From assembly GCF_004352855.1 (NCBI RefSeq), contig NZ_SJSC01000002.1, positions 434,001 through 498,000 on the forward strand: DNA of 64,000 bases. The letters run 5' to 3'. Numbering within the stretch: the first letter of the stretch is position 1; every line of letters starts with the position of its first letter. A model generated the notes under the pieces. The model ran no database searches, was not told the origin of the DNA, and saw only the letters and a list, made by a program, of their open reading frames with translations. Made by a program: the position numbers and the translations under genes. Positions 1 to 7,300 of this stretch are shown piece after piece. Source of the stretch: Marinomonas sp. KMM3893. GTDB lineage: Bacteria > Pseudomonadota > Gammaproteobacteria > Pseudomonadales > Marinomonadaceae.

Positions 1-562
1 GATGGTTGGCTAAATCGTCCAAGGTCAAAGGAATACCAAACTTTTCCACATAGCTTGGCGAAACACAGTTGATGCTTCTGTAGTGGCTTAAGGTTCGAGC
101 GACCAAACTGCTGTCGTTTAATTCTCCTGTGCGTACAACGCAATCAATGCCTTCTTTGACTGGGTCTACTCGATGATCAGAGCTGCTGATTTTTAACTGG
201 ATATTGGGGTATTTAGTGAGAAAGTCGGACAAATTTGGAAGCACCACAGTAGAAGCGAAACGGCTCGACATGTCGACTCTCAATACGCCACGAATGGTGT
301 CTTGGTGGCGCTGAAATTGCCCACTCATTGCGTCCAGTTCCGCTAATAGTGCCTGACACTGTGGCAAGTAGGTTTCCCCATCCTGAGTCAGCACGACGCT
401 GCGGGTACTACGATGCAAAAGTCGTGTTCCTAATGATTTCTCAAGCCCTTGTATGGCTTGTGAAATGCTGGATTTTGGCAGGCCAAGAGCCTCAGCGGCC
501 TTGGTAAAACTGCCCGATTGCGCGACTAATACAAAGCGCTGCATGGCATCAAACTTGTCCAT
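1..562 (-). CDS. LysR-family transcriptional regulator (C-terminus outside window)
   Basis: Partial gene read from ATG at 562-560 and cut by the window edge after about 187 residues. The N-terminus MDKFDAMQRFVLVAQSGSFT followed by KAAEALGLPKSSISQAIQGL is a standard LysR winged helix-turn-helix. The start of the periplasmic-binding-like effector domain follows (LRVDMSSRF...). It resembles the subgroup that often controls a neighbouring oxidoreductase. It diverges from the short-chain dehydrogenase at 711 across a 148 bp gap, so that gene is the likely target (inference). The ligand is unknown. Confidence 0.9.
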   Translation of the reverse strand, partial: MDKFDAMQRFVLVAQSGSFTKAAEALGLPKSSISQAIQGLEKSLGTRLLHRSTRSVVLTQDGETYLPQCQALLAELDAMSGQFQRHQDTIRGVLRVDMSSRFASTVVLPNLSDFLTKYPNIQLKISSSDHRVDPVKEGIDCVVRTGELNDSSLVARTLSHYRSINCVSPSYVEKFGIPLTLDDLANH

Positions 563-710
563 TCAATACTCCAGATTGTTTGTTTTATCCGAACAATGTT
601 ATCACCTTTACCCTCTATATCCATGACAATAAAGCGCTTACTCTAATGGCTATTCTTAAGGCTCCCTTCGGGCATAGCCTGGAGCATTTGATCACTAAGA
701 GAGGTGCATA

Positions 711-1466
711 ATGAGCAAGTTAGCAATTATTACGGGTGGTAGTCGTGGTTTGGGCAAGAGCAGCGCACTTGCTTTAGCAAAAGCGGGCGTTGATGTTGTG
801 TTGACCTATCATCAAGATGCTGATGGCGCACAAAGCGTAGTGGAAGCGATCAAAGAAACAGGTCAAAACGCTTTTTCGCTGCAATTAGATACTCGAGATG
901 TGGCGGCTTTTCCTCAGTTTAAAGAGCGCTTACAAAAGGTGCTAGAAAGCGAATTTGGGCGCCGGGATTTCGATTATCTGCTAAATAATGCTGGCACTGG
1001 CATACAAAGCAGCATTGAAGAAACCAGTTATGAGGCGCTAGAAGAGATGCTAGCAATACATGTGAAAGGGCCTTTCTTTTTGACTCAAGCTTTATTGCCA
1101 TTGATTAAAAACGGCGGTCATATTTTAAATGTTTCGTCTGGTTTAGCGCGCTTCACCTTGCCTGGCTCAAGTGCTTACGCCATTGCGAAAGGCGGTGTAG
1201 AAGTTATGACTCGCTATATGGCAAAAGAATTCTCACAACGACAAGTGCGCGTGAATACCTTGGCACCGGGAGCGATTGCGACGGATTTTCGTGATGGCAA
1301 TGTGCGCGACAACCCTGAGATGAATAAAATGGTGTCTTCGGTGACGGCATTAGGGCGTGTCGGTGAAGCCGAAGACATTGGTCAAGCGGTTGCTATGCTA
1401 TTGAGCGATGGGGCAGGCTGGATAACCGGGCAGCGTATCGAAGCGTCCGGCGGTATGTTCTTGTAA
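711..1466 (+). CDS. SDR-family NAD(P)-dependent oxidoreductase
   Basis: A 251-residue classical short-chain dehydrogenase/reductase. The cofactor motif TGGSRGLG lies at residues 8-15 and NNAG at 92-95. The catalytic Ser is at 142/143, with Tyr156 and Lys160 in YAIAK. The C-terminal GWITGQRIEASGG is the usual SDR end. There is no acidic residue directly after beta-2 (LTYHQDADG), which leans toward NADP(H), but this is weak. It is probably controlled by the divergent LysR gene. A terminator follows at 1511. The substrate cannot be assigned; FabG-like fold alone does not imply fatty acid synthesis. Confidence 0.9.
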   Translation: MSKLAIITGGSRGLGKSSALALAKAGVDVVLTYHQDADGAQSVVEAIKETGQNAFSLQLDTRDVAAFPQFKERLQKVLESEFGRRDFDYLLNNAGTGIQSSIEETSYEALEEMLAIHVKGPFFLTQALLPLIKNGGHILNVSSGLARFTLPGSSAYAIAKGGVEVMTRYMAKEFSQRQVRVNTLAPGAIATDFRDGNVRDNPEMNKMVSSVTALGRVGEAEDIGQAVAMLLSDGAGWITGQRIEASGGMFL

Positions 1467-1510
1467 CCAAGATCAGGTTGAAAGCCACAATATAATATTG
1501 TCAGCCATAA

Positions 1511-1546
1511 AGAGAAACGCCTTATACAAAGGGTTTCTCTTTTTTT
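1511..1546 (+). terminator. Rho-independent terminator after the SDR gene
   Basis: Stem AGAGAAAC (1511-1518) pairs with GTTTCTCT (1533-1540) and is followed by a run of T. It lies 45 bp after the SDR stop and before the oppositely oriented membrane protein gene. Confidence 0.8.
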
Positions 1547-1551
1547 ATGGG

Positions 1552-1938
1552 TTAGGCGTTCAAATTCAGTAGGATAAGGGCATAAGTGTAAAGTGACGCA
1601 TAAATGGCAAGCGCAAACAGGGCTAAGTTATTGATGACATTGTGTATTGCATGACGATAACGCTGCAGCGTTTGAATCGGGCTTTTTAGCGGCGAAGGCC
1701 AGGTGTCGGCTTGTAAGAGCGGAAAGCTACTGAACATCATAAAGAAGCCAGAAATAAAGGCCGCATTTCCCCAAAACTCCCCAAGATGAAAGGATCCATA
1801 AAAAGCGAAGTTCCAAACCCCTGTTATAAATGCCAACAATGCGAGCGTGCCCTGCCGTTTCTCTAATTTACCGCGCAGCGGGTTAGGAACAGACATCAGC
1901 AAGATGAGCCACATACAAACCGCGACGACAATACCCAT
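1552..1938 (-). CDS. Small integral membrane protein of unknown function
   Basis: A 128-residue protein with about four hydrophobic segments (roughly residues 1-18, 30-48, 55-72 and 105-125). Positively charged stretches lie between them (PLRGKLEKRQ; QRYRHAIH). A Shine-Dalgarno GAGG stands 9 nt before the ATG. I do not recognise a named family. It is convergent with the SDR gene and shares the terminator region. No enzymatic motif is visible. A small inner-membrane protein is the most that can be said. Confidence 0.6.
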   Translation of the reverse strand: MGIVVAVCMWLILLMSVPNPLRGKLEKRQGTLALLAFITGVWNFAFYGSFHLGEFWGNAAFISGFFMMFSSFPLLQADTWPSPLKSPIQTLQRYRHAIHNVINNLALFALAIYASLYTYALILLNLNA

Positions 1939-2075
1939 TAGCTTTCCTCATGATGGATGATGCGAGCACTATATAGAACAACGAAAGCGTTTTTCTTGAT
2001 TTAACACTATGTTGGTAGGATAAAGCGTTACTTAGACACAGAGCAGCGCTTTAATGCGTAAGACTGAGGATATTG

Positions 2076-2360
2076 TCAGTGTGCTGATAATTCGTTATAG
2101 AAATTGGGGTTATCTTGAATCGTTGCCAATACCTTAGCCGCTAAGCCTGTTGGGTTGCGACGTCGACTTTCCCCGCTCTTAATCGTATCCACACTGGTGC
2201 CAAGCGCTTTGGCAAACTCAGCCTGAGAGACTTGAAGGTCATCGCGAATAGATTTTACATCTGCGATCTCAAAGCGAGTAATACGACCAGTTTCTTTACG
2301 ACCTTGGTGGATATTTACCGCTTCTTCTAAAGAAGATTTTAATTCATCAAAAATACTCAT
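2076..2360 (-). CDS. XRE/HigA-NadS-type antitoxin-like regulator, apparently solitary
   Basis: A 94-residue protein with a C-terminal Cro/C1 helix-turn-helix: IRDDLQVSQAEFAKALGTSVDTI, then GESRRRNPTGLAAKVLATI. The RRNPTG(L)A pattern is typical of HigA/NadS-like type II antitoxins. Members usually have NWEQGRR where this protein has KSGESRRR, so the recognition helix end is altered. The toxin gene normally sits immediately 5' of such an antitoxin. Here the upstream 190 bp hold no RelE/HigB-like frame; reading back from the start, stops appear within a few codons. It may be a stranded antitoxin or a recruited regulator. Confidence 0.75.
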   Translation of the reverse strand: MSIFDELKSSLEEAVNIHQGRKETGRITRFEIADVKSIRDDLQVSQAEFAKALGTSVDTIKSGESRRRNPTGLAAKVLATIQDNPNFYNELSAH

Positions 2361-2467
2361 GTTAAACCTCGCTCTTCCATAGTTTTGTTAGTTTTTCATT
2401 GAAAGTCTTAATTAGCGAACGGATCAATTTAATGATGAAGCACCCTGTCTTTTTATGCTCAGACCTC

Positions 2468-2496
2468 TTGCTTCACTCCTTTGAAATCTATATTGT
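2468..2496 (+). promoter_or_regulatory. Putative sigma-70 promoter of trpREG
   Basis: TTGCTT (2468-2473) and TATTGT (2491-2496) are 17 bp apart; TATATT at 2489 is an overlapping alternative -10. The site is about 55 bp upstream of trpR and its -10 adjoins the GTACTAGTAC operator. Confidence 0.4.
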
Positions 2497-2504
2497 ACTA
2501 GTAC
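2495..2504 (+). promoter_or_regulatory. TrpR-type operator (GTACTAGTAC)
   Basis: A perfect 10 bp palindrome with the CTAG core of the trp repressor half-site family (GNACT/AGTNC). It lies 46 bp before trpR and overlaps or abuts the presumed -10 element. It therefore suggests autoregulation of the trpR-trpE-trpG unit by tryptophan-bound TrpR. The match is by eye. Confidence 0.6.
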
Positions 2505-2549
2505 GTGAATACATAGCCCTTTTTATAAGAGTCATTAGAGACACAACCT

Positions 2550-2780
2550 ATGAAGGACTTGATCCAGTTTTTATCCGAAGTTGATGATGCCGCCGAGTTA
2601 GAAAAGCGCTTAACCGTGTTGCTGACGCCAAACGAGATCAGCGAAATGGCGCGCCGGTTAAAAATCATTGCCTTATTAGACGACGGTGTGCCACAGCGCG
2701 ACATCGCAAAACAGTTAGGTGTTGGTATTGCTACGGTGACCCGTGGCTCCCGCGCATTGAAGGAATTAAAAGAATCATGA
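2550..2780 (+). CDS. trpR: Trp operon repressor TrpR
   Basis: A 76-residue TrpR-superfamily protein. LLTPNEISEMARRLKIIALL corresponds to the dimerisation helices, and QRDIAKQLGVGIATVTRGSR is the helix-turn-helix with the hallmark GxGIATxTRGS. It is shorter than E. coli TrpR (about 108 residues), lacking mostly the N-terminal extension. Its stop overlaps the trpE start (ATGA, 2777-2780), so the two are translationally coupled. A repressor inside the operon it probably controls differs from E. coli, where trpR is a separate locus. The operator-like palindrome at 2495 supports autoregulation. Confidence 0.87.
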   Translation: MKDLIQFLSEVDDAAELEKRLTVLLTPNEISEMARRLKIIALLDDGVPQRDIAKQLGVGIATVTRGSRALKELKES

Positions 2781-4222
2781 GTAGCCAGTCTTACTATCAA
2801 AAAAAGCCGCAGCGCATCACGCTACCGCGCAAGCCTAAGTACATTACTATCAGCGCCGATTGTGACTTTTTTGCCTTGTTTAAAACGGTAGAAAAGCATT
2901 TCGATAACTGCTTTATGTTGGAATCCCTTGGCGAAGAGAGTTTTATTTCCCGCCATTCGATCATTGGTTTTGATCCTGAGAAATTGATCTGGGCTGAAGG
3001 CAAACAGCTGTTTATTCAAGAACGTGATGGCTCGACTGAGTCCTACGAATCTGAGAACCCATATTATTTGCTACGAGACATTGTGCCGCAGAATATTTTG
3101 TCGCGCGGTTTCGCGGGTGGGTTAACCGGTTATCTTGGTTACGACAGCATGAACTACTTTGAACCAAGTTTGAATCTGCAGTCGAGTGAGATGTTTGATG
3201 CCTTCCGTTTTGGTTTGTACAAAGACGGTCTGATCTACGACAAGATGACCGGCGAAGTGGTCTACTTCTACTACGAAGATGAGCATTGCGATGCCAATCG
3301 TGTGGCACTCGTGAATAAGATGATGGCAGAAGAAACGCCGAAAAATGGCCCATTCGTGGTGACGCCAGCGGGTGAATCTATGTCTAAATCTGACCACGCA
3401 GATGCGGTGGCGAAAGTGAAACAAGACATAGTAGACGGCAAAATATTCCAGTGTGAAGTGGGCTTCAAAATGTGGTTCAACATGGCAGGCGATACGATTA
3501 ACTTGTATGAGCAACTGCGTGAAGTGAACCCGTCACCACAAATGTATTACATCAAATTTGGCGAGCAAAAAGTCATTGGCGCCAGTCCTGAACTCTTGTT
3601 CCGCGTGCGCCAAGGGGAAATGGAAACCTTCCCGCTTGCGGGCACAGCGAAGCGTGGTGTAGACGAAAAAGAAGACGTGGCCTTAGCGCGCGCCTTATTG
3701 AATGACCCGAAAGAAATTGCTGAGCACAACATGATTGTCGACCTGCATCGTAATGACATTGGTCGAGTGGCTCGCTTTGGCACGGTGAAGGTGCGTAGCC
3801 TGATGGACATCAAACGCTTTAGTCATGTTCAGCATATTTCCAGTGAAATTGTCGGCATCATGGCGGAAGATCATGACATGTTTTCTGCATTGGCGAGCAA
3901 CTTCCCTGCGGGCACCTTGACGGGCGCACCCAAAATCGAAGCGATGAAGATCATCGACGATTTAGAAAACGATGGTCGTGGCCCTTACGGTGGTGCGGTT
4001 GGTCAATTCTCTTTCAATGGCGATTGCATGTTTGCGATACCGATCCGTACTGTTTTTGCGAAAGGTGAGAAAGCCTACGTGCAGACTTGTGGCGGCAATG
4101 TCTATGACTCTAATGCCGAAGACGAATACGAAGAAATTCAACGCAAATTTGCTGGCACTCGTCGTGTTTTAGAAAGCTTTGCACCGAAAACCAACGCCAT
4201 AAACAATGCGGGTCTGGAGTAA
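2777..4222 (+). CDS. trpE: Anthranilate synthase component I
   Basis: A 481-residue chorismate-utilising enzyme that converts chorismate and ammonia or glutamine to anthranilate, the first step of tryptophan synthesis. The N-terminal domain contains MLES, equivalent to the LLES feedback-binding segment of TrpE. The catalytic domain shows NPSPQMYY, GASPE, PLAGTAKRG, EHNMIVDLHRNDIGR, FPAGTLTGAPKIEAM and GGAVGQFSFNGD. It starts inside trpR (ATGA overlap), and trpG follows after 4 bp. PabB or another isochorismate-type enzyme is the main alternative. The trpR partner and operator favour TrpE. The N-terminal region diverges from the common proteobacterial TrpE. Confidence 0.88.
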   Translation: MSSQSYYQKKPQRITLPRKPKYITISADCDFFALFKTVEKHFDNCFMLESLGEESFISRHSIIGFDPEKLIWAEGKQLFIQERDGSTESYESENPYYLLRDIVPQNILSRGFAGGLTGYLGYDSMNYFEPSLNLQSSEMFDAFRFGLYKDGLIYDKMTGEVVYFYYEDEHCDANRVALVNKMMAEETPKNGPFVVTPAGESMSKSDHADAVAKVKQDIVDGKIFQCEVGFKMWFNMAGDTINLYEQLREVNPSPQMYYIKFGEQKVIGASPELLFRVRQGEMETFPLAGTAKRGVDEKEDVALARALLNDPKEIAEHNMIVDLHRNDIGRVARFGTVKVRSLMDIKRFSHVQHISSEIVGIMAEDHDMFSALASNFPAGTLTGAPKIEAMKIIDDLENDGRGPYGGAVGQFSFNGDCMFAIPIRTVFAKGEKAYVQTCGGNVYDSNAEDEYEEIQRKFAGTRRVLESFAPKTNAINNAGLE

Positions 4223-4226
4223 ACAC

Positions 4227-4889
4227 ATGAAAGTATACATTATCGATAATTACGACTCTTTTACCTACAACCTGTATCAGTTTATTGGCGAAGTGTTGGA
4301 AACGGAACAAAGCAAGGGCGAAGTTTCAAGCTTTGAAGTGATAGTGAAGCGTAATGACGAAGTGACCTTGGATGACATTCGCAAGGCCGCACCAGACCGC
4401 ATCATCATTTCTCCTGGCCCAGGTTCACCAGACGATAAGGCCTACTTTGGTATTTGTGCTGAGGTGATTGTGGAATTTGGCAAAACCATCCCATTAATGG
4501 GCGTTTGCCTTGGTATGCAGGGTATTTGCCATGTGTTTGGCGGCAAAGTGGTGAAAGCGCCATTGCCAATGCACGGAAAAACCAGCCCCCTTACTCACAA
4601 TGGCGAAGGTATTTTCCATGACATTCCAGACCAGTTAGAAGTCATGCGCTACCATTCACTGATTGCCGAAGCAGAAAGCTTTCCTGATGTGTTAGAGGTA
4701 ACGGCGTCTGTGGGGAATTTGCAAGAGGCGGACTTCAGCAATATTAAGACGATAAACCAAGGTGGTGACTTTGAGCTAATGGGGGTTCGCCATAAAGAGT
4801 ATCCGATTCAAGGTATTCAGTTTCACCCAGAATCCTTTGCGACAGAAGGTGGCAAAGACCTGATTAAGAACTTCTTGTTTCAAGTATAA
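4227..4889 (+). CDS. trpG: Anthranilate synthase component II (glutamine amidotransferase)
   Basis: A 220-residue class I glutamine amidotransferase that supplies ammonia to TrpE. Start chosen at ATG 4227 because the family begins MKVYIIDNYDSFTYNL and a GGAG sits 7 nt upstream; an earlier in-frame ATG at 4206 would add seven residues overlapping trpE. ISPGPGSPDD, nucleophile motif GVCLGMQG and the C-terminal FHPES His-x-Glu are all present. It is not fused to trpD, and trpD/trpC do not follow: a terminator at 4905 ends the unit. It could also serve PabB. Confidence 0.9.
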   Translation: MKVYIIDNYDSFTYNLYQFIGEVLETEQSKGEVSSFEVIVKRNDEVTLDDIRKAAPDRIIISPGPGSPDDKAYFGICAEVIVEFGKTIPLMGVCLGMQGICHVFGGKVVKAPLPMHGKTSPLTHNGEGIFHDIPDQLEVMRYHSLIAEAESFPDVLEVTASVGNLQEADFSNIKTINQGGDFELMGVRHKEYPIQGIQFHPESFATEGGKDLIKNFLFQV

Positions 4890-4904
4890 ATAAGAGACAA
4901 TACG

Positions 4905-4935
4905 AAAAGGCTGAGCATCTGCTCGGCCTTTTTTG
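4905..4935 (+). terminator. Terminator of trpREG
   Basis: AAAAGGCTGAGC (4905-4916) pairs with GCTCGGCCTTTT, with a 4 nt loop and one G-T pair in the stem, and runs into a T tract. It begins 16 bp after the trpG stop and shows that the trp unit ends here. Confidence 0.85.
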
Positions 4936-4954
4936 TTTTCGTGATGCCCATTGA

Positions 4955-5692
4955 TCATTCGACGTTTTTCGCTTTCAGCCACTGCCACGCGAGCCCTAAA
5001 TATTCGTAAAAAGCGCGCTGGGATTTGTAGTTTTCAGAGGCGCCGATGCGCCATTCGGTGCGGGTGTCACTTAAGCGGAAGGCTGGGGCGGGCGTTGCCG
5101 TGATGCCCGCTTGTTGGAAAAAGCCAAGAGCGCGCCTTAAATGTGAGGCTTCGCTGACCAGCGCGACGCGTTTCCCTGTTAGTTGTGATGCCATGGCATT
5201 GGCTTCTGCTTCCGTGTCTTTTGGTTTTGGAAACATGACTATTCTGCTTGGCTTTGTGCCTAATTCTATCGCGGCATCATGCATGATTTTTGCGTGCCCA
5301 GCAAAACCCGAGACAAAAAGCTGAGCGTCTGGGTTGGCTTTTAAAATCCGCAAACCTTCTTCAAGGCGGTAAATAGCACTTCTTCCTAGCTGCATCACAG
5401 CAGGCTTATTAGGGTAGCTTTGATGGGCACTGCCCAAGACCACAACAACGTCTACAGGCTGTTGGGTGTCAAAGGTCGGATAGGTGTTTTCCAGTGGTGC
5501 AATGAGCTGATTGGCAACTGGGTCAAAGCTGGTCAATCCTAACAGGGCAATGGCAGTGACTAATAAGCCTTTTGCTATTTTTGGTCGAGTGGAAATCAGC
5601 AGCAAAGCGAGTAAGCTGATAATAAGAGATAACGGGATTGGCATTAGAGCCATACCGATTACCTTTTTGACAGTGAAAAGGCTAAGAGTCAT
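4955..5692 (-). CDS. elyC: ElyC/YdcF-family (DUF218) envelope protein
   Basis: A 245-residue inner-membrane protein. The N-terminus LFTVKKVIGMALMPIPLSLI plus a second hydrophobic segment (about 37-58) anchors a periplasmic DUF218 domain. That domain shows VDVVVVLGS, PKDTEAEA and LVSEASHLRRALGFFQQAG. The order closely follows E. coli ElyC (YcbC), implicated in envelope and peptidoglycan precursor homeostasis at low temperature. Length matches the family (about 250). It diverges from the SGNH hydrolase at 5769. A YdcF/SanA paralogue is the alternative. Confidence 0.8.
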   Translation of the reverse strand: MTLSLFTVKKVIGMALMPIPLSLIISLLALLLISTRPKIAKGLLVTAIALLGLTSFDPVANQLIAPLENTYPTFDTQQPVDVVVVLGSAHQSYPNKPAVMQLGRSAIYRLEEGLRILKANPDAQLFVSGFAGHAKIMHDAAIELGTKPSRIVMFPKPKDTEAEANAMASQLTGKRVALVSEASHLRRALGFFQQAGITATPAPAFRLSDTRTEWRIGASENYKSQRAFYEYLGLAWQWLKAKNVE

Positions 5693-5768
5693 GGAAAATA
5701 AGCTTCTGTTAATGGACAGCTTAGAATACCTTGTTTACCCGTCTAGATATAATATTGAGAGACTTTCT

Positions 5769-6467
5769 ATGAGAAACGATGAGCCAGTAGCTATGCCTTT
5801 ATCGGTTGTGCCAGCGGTGCAAACGGCCGACTGGTGGCTGCCAAGGCATGAGCAAAAGCTGGCCGAGAAAAATACCATGGAAAGTGTCGATCTGGTGTTT
5901 TTAGGGGATTCCATTACTCAGGGTTGGGAAGACGCTGGTCGCGCTGTTTGGGATGAATGTTATGCGCCTTTTAATGCTTTAAATTTAGGCTTTAATGGCG
6001 ATCGAACAGAGCATGTCTTATGGCGTTTGGCCCATGGCGCGGTGGACAATATTACGCCCAAGTTACTGGTGCTGTTGGTTGGCACCAATAACACAGGGCA
6101 CAGACAAGATTCGGCCGCTGAGACAGCGCTTGGCATTCAGCATATTCTTAGCGTGCTGCGGGAAAAACTGCCCCAGACAAAAATATTGTTATTAGCGATC
6201 TTCCCTAGAAGCGCTAAACCAAGCCAAAAATTACGAGTGTTAAATGATAGCGTCAATCGCTTGATAGCTTCTTATGGGGATGGTGACTGGGTAAGCTACC
6301 TTGACCTTAGTGACTGCTTCTTAGATGGCACTGGTCGAGTGAGTCCGGACATAATGGCGGACTATTTACATCTTAATGCACCTCAGTATCGAGTCTGGGC
6401 CAATGCTATCGCGCCTCACCTTTTTTGCTCTGGCGAGCAAAATGCCTTAATTTGCCATAATTCTTAA
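5769..6467 (+). CDS. SGNH/GDSL hydrolase (PAF-acetylhydrolase-like)
   Basis: A 232-residue esterase-type hydrolase. Start taken at ATG 5769 with GAGAG upstream; in-frame codons further 5' overlap elyC. The four SGNH blocks are visible: GDSITQGW (nucleophile Ser), GFNGDRTEHVLWRL (oxyanion Gly), VGTNN (Asn) and DYLHLN (Asp and His). The arrangement matches bacterial relatives of PAF-acetylhydrolase beta/gamma subunits. No signal peptide is evident, so it is probably cytoplasmic. The natural substrate is unknown (acetyl or short-chain ester). Confidence 0.87.
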   Translation: MRNDEPVAMPLSVVPAVQTADWWLPRHEQKLAEKNTMESVDLVFLGDSITQGWEDAGRAVWDECYAPFNALNLGFNGDRTEHVLWRLAHGAVDNITPKLLVLLVGTNNTGHRQDSAAETALGIQHILSVLREKLPQTKILLLAIFPRSAKPSQKLRVLNDSVNRLIASYGDGDWVSYLDLSDCFLDGTGRVSPDIMADYLHLNAPQYRVWANAIAPHLFCSGEQNALICHNS

Positions 6468-6482
6468 TTATTTGTTTAATAA

Positions 6483-6532
6483 CCTCGTGATAATATGCCT
6501 ATTATTAAATTTTAATGTGATTATCCACGAGG
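6483..6532 (+). promoter_or_regulatory. Inverted repeat covering the ribosome binding site of the Dabb gene
   Basis: CCTCGTGATAAT (6483-6494) pairs with ATTATCCACGAGG (6520-6532) apart from one bulged C, leaving a 25 nt AT-rich loop. The 3' arm contains most of the GAGGAG Shine-Dalgarno used by the ATG at 6545. If transcribed it could mask the RBS; as DNA it could be an operator. Confidence 0.5.
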
Positions 6533-6544
6533 AGTGACGCTCAT

Positions 6545-6841
6545 ATGATTCGCCATATACTATTTATTCAATTTAAAGAAGAAGCAAGCGCGGCAGATGT
6601 AACTAGCTGTCTAGAAAACATCGCAGGGCTAAAGGACAAAATCGATGGCATCGAAGCGGTTGAATGGGGTGAAAATAACAGCCCTGTTGGTTTTAAAAAC
6701 TACACGCACTGTGTGCTGATGACTTTTGTTGATGAAGCAGCCCGTGATGCTTACCTTCCTCATCCTGTGCACCAATCTTTAGTTAATGACGAGTTGCTGC
6801 CAATTTTAGAAGATGTGGTGATGCTGGATTTCGCCGTTTAA
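6545..6841 (+). CDS. Dabb-family stress-responsive alpha/beta-barrel protein
   Basis: A 98-residue protein matching the Dabb family (dimeric alpha-beta barrel, ferredoxin-like fold). It begins MIRHILFIQFKEEAS; then come GLKDKIDGIEAVEWGEN, the Dabb signature YTHCVLMTFVDEAARDAYLPHPVHQSL and an aliphatic C-terminus. Function across the family is mixed (stress-induced proteins, some polyketide cyclases), so none is claimed. It is monocistronic between an RBS-covering inverted repeat and a strong terminator at 6861. Confidence 0.88.
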   Translation: MIRHILFIQFKEEASAADVTSCLENIAGLKDKIDGIEAVEWGENNSPVGFKNYTHCVLMTFVDEAARDAYLPHPVHQSLVNDELLPILEDVVMLDFAV

Positions 6842-6860
6842 AACAACGATTATTGCGAAA

Positions 6861-6897
6861 AAAAAGGCCAGAAATTTAAATTTCTGGCCTTTTTTTG
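6861..6897. terminator. Bidirectional rho-independent terminator
   Basis: AAGGCCAGAAATTT pairs perfectly with AAATTTCTGGCCTT. The palindrome is flanked by A-runs on one side and T-runs on the other, so it can act on both strands. It follows the Dabb gene and also lies downstream of the small minus-strand ORF at 6916. Confidence 0.9.
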
Positions 6898-6915
6898 TTT
6901 TCTACAAACAGGAAA

Positions 6916-6969
6916 CTAAACAGCGTACAACCAAAAGTAGGCAGCACTTGCGACTAGGATAACAGTCAT
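6916..6969 (-). CDS. Candidate 17-residue hydrophobic peptide (small membrane protein)
   Basis: Minus-strand ORF encoding MTVILVASAAYFWLYAV. A perfect GGAG (6980-6977) lies 7 nt upstream of the ATG, and the bidirectional terminator at 6861 is only about 20 bp after the stop. A TATACT hexamer on the same strand at about 7025-7020 could be a -10. The product is almost wholly hydrophobic, like other tiny membrane peptides. The length is too short for homology and it may be chance. RBS plus terminator is the whole case. Confidence 0.4.
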   Translation of the reverse strand: MTVILVASAAYFWLYAV

Positions 6970-6980
6970 TTGAGAACTCC

Positions 6981-7235
6981 AGAAGGGTCAATAATGTGTC
7001 AGGTTTCGAATTGTTTTTAGTATAGACAGCTTGGATTTCGTAATCTATAGGAGAGGCTTTGAATCAATAATTGGTCCAATTCTTTGAATGAAAATTGCGG
7101 AATTCGAGATATAAATACTTTTTATAATAGAATTTGCAAACAGATGTGCTTTTTCACTCAGATCCTTATCATTTCTGATAATGAAGGCTAAACAAGGCTG
7201 AATTAAACGAAAAAATGGTTGGTTTTTAGGCGTAG
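6981..7235. other. Intergenic region without recognisable gene
   Basis: AT-rich stretch between the 17-residue ORF and the terminator of the DJ-1 gene. It holds only the putative TATACT element near 7020-7025. I see no coding frame of note, RNA gene or repeat. Confidence 0.5.
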
Positions 7236-7270
7236 AAAAGCCTGCCTTATGGGTAAATAAGACAGGCTTT
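7236..7270 (-). terminator. Terminator of the DJ-1/PfpI gene
   Basis: AAAGCCTG/CAGGCTTT arms, extended by CTTAT/ATAAG, form a hairpin 31 bp after the stop of the minus-strand gene. A short U tract (TTTTC) follows on that strand. Confidence 0.7.
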
Positions 7271-7300
7271 AAGCCACTTTTGGCGGCTAATTAAGGTGTT

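Noticed and set aside
2361-2549. Degenerate RelE/HigB toxin upstream of the antitoxin
   Set aside because: All three minus-strand frames stop within a few codons and no recognisable toxin motif is visible.
3012-3514. Long antisense reading frames inside trpE
   Set aside because: They run opposite to a fully supported trpE with no ribosome site or family resemblance, as expected for shadow frames in coding sequence.
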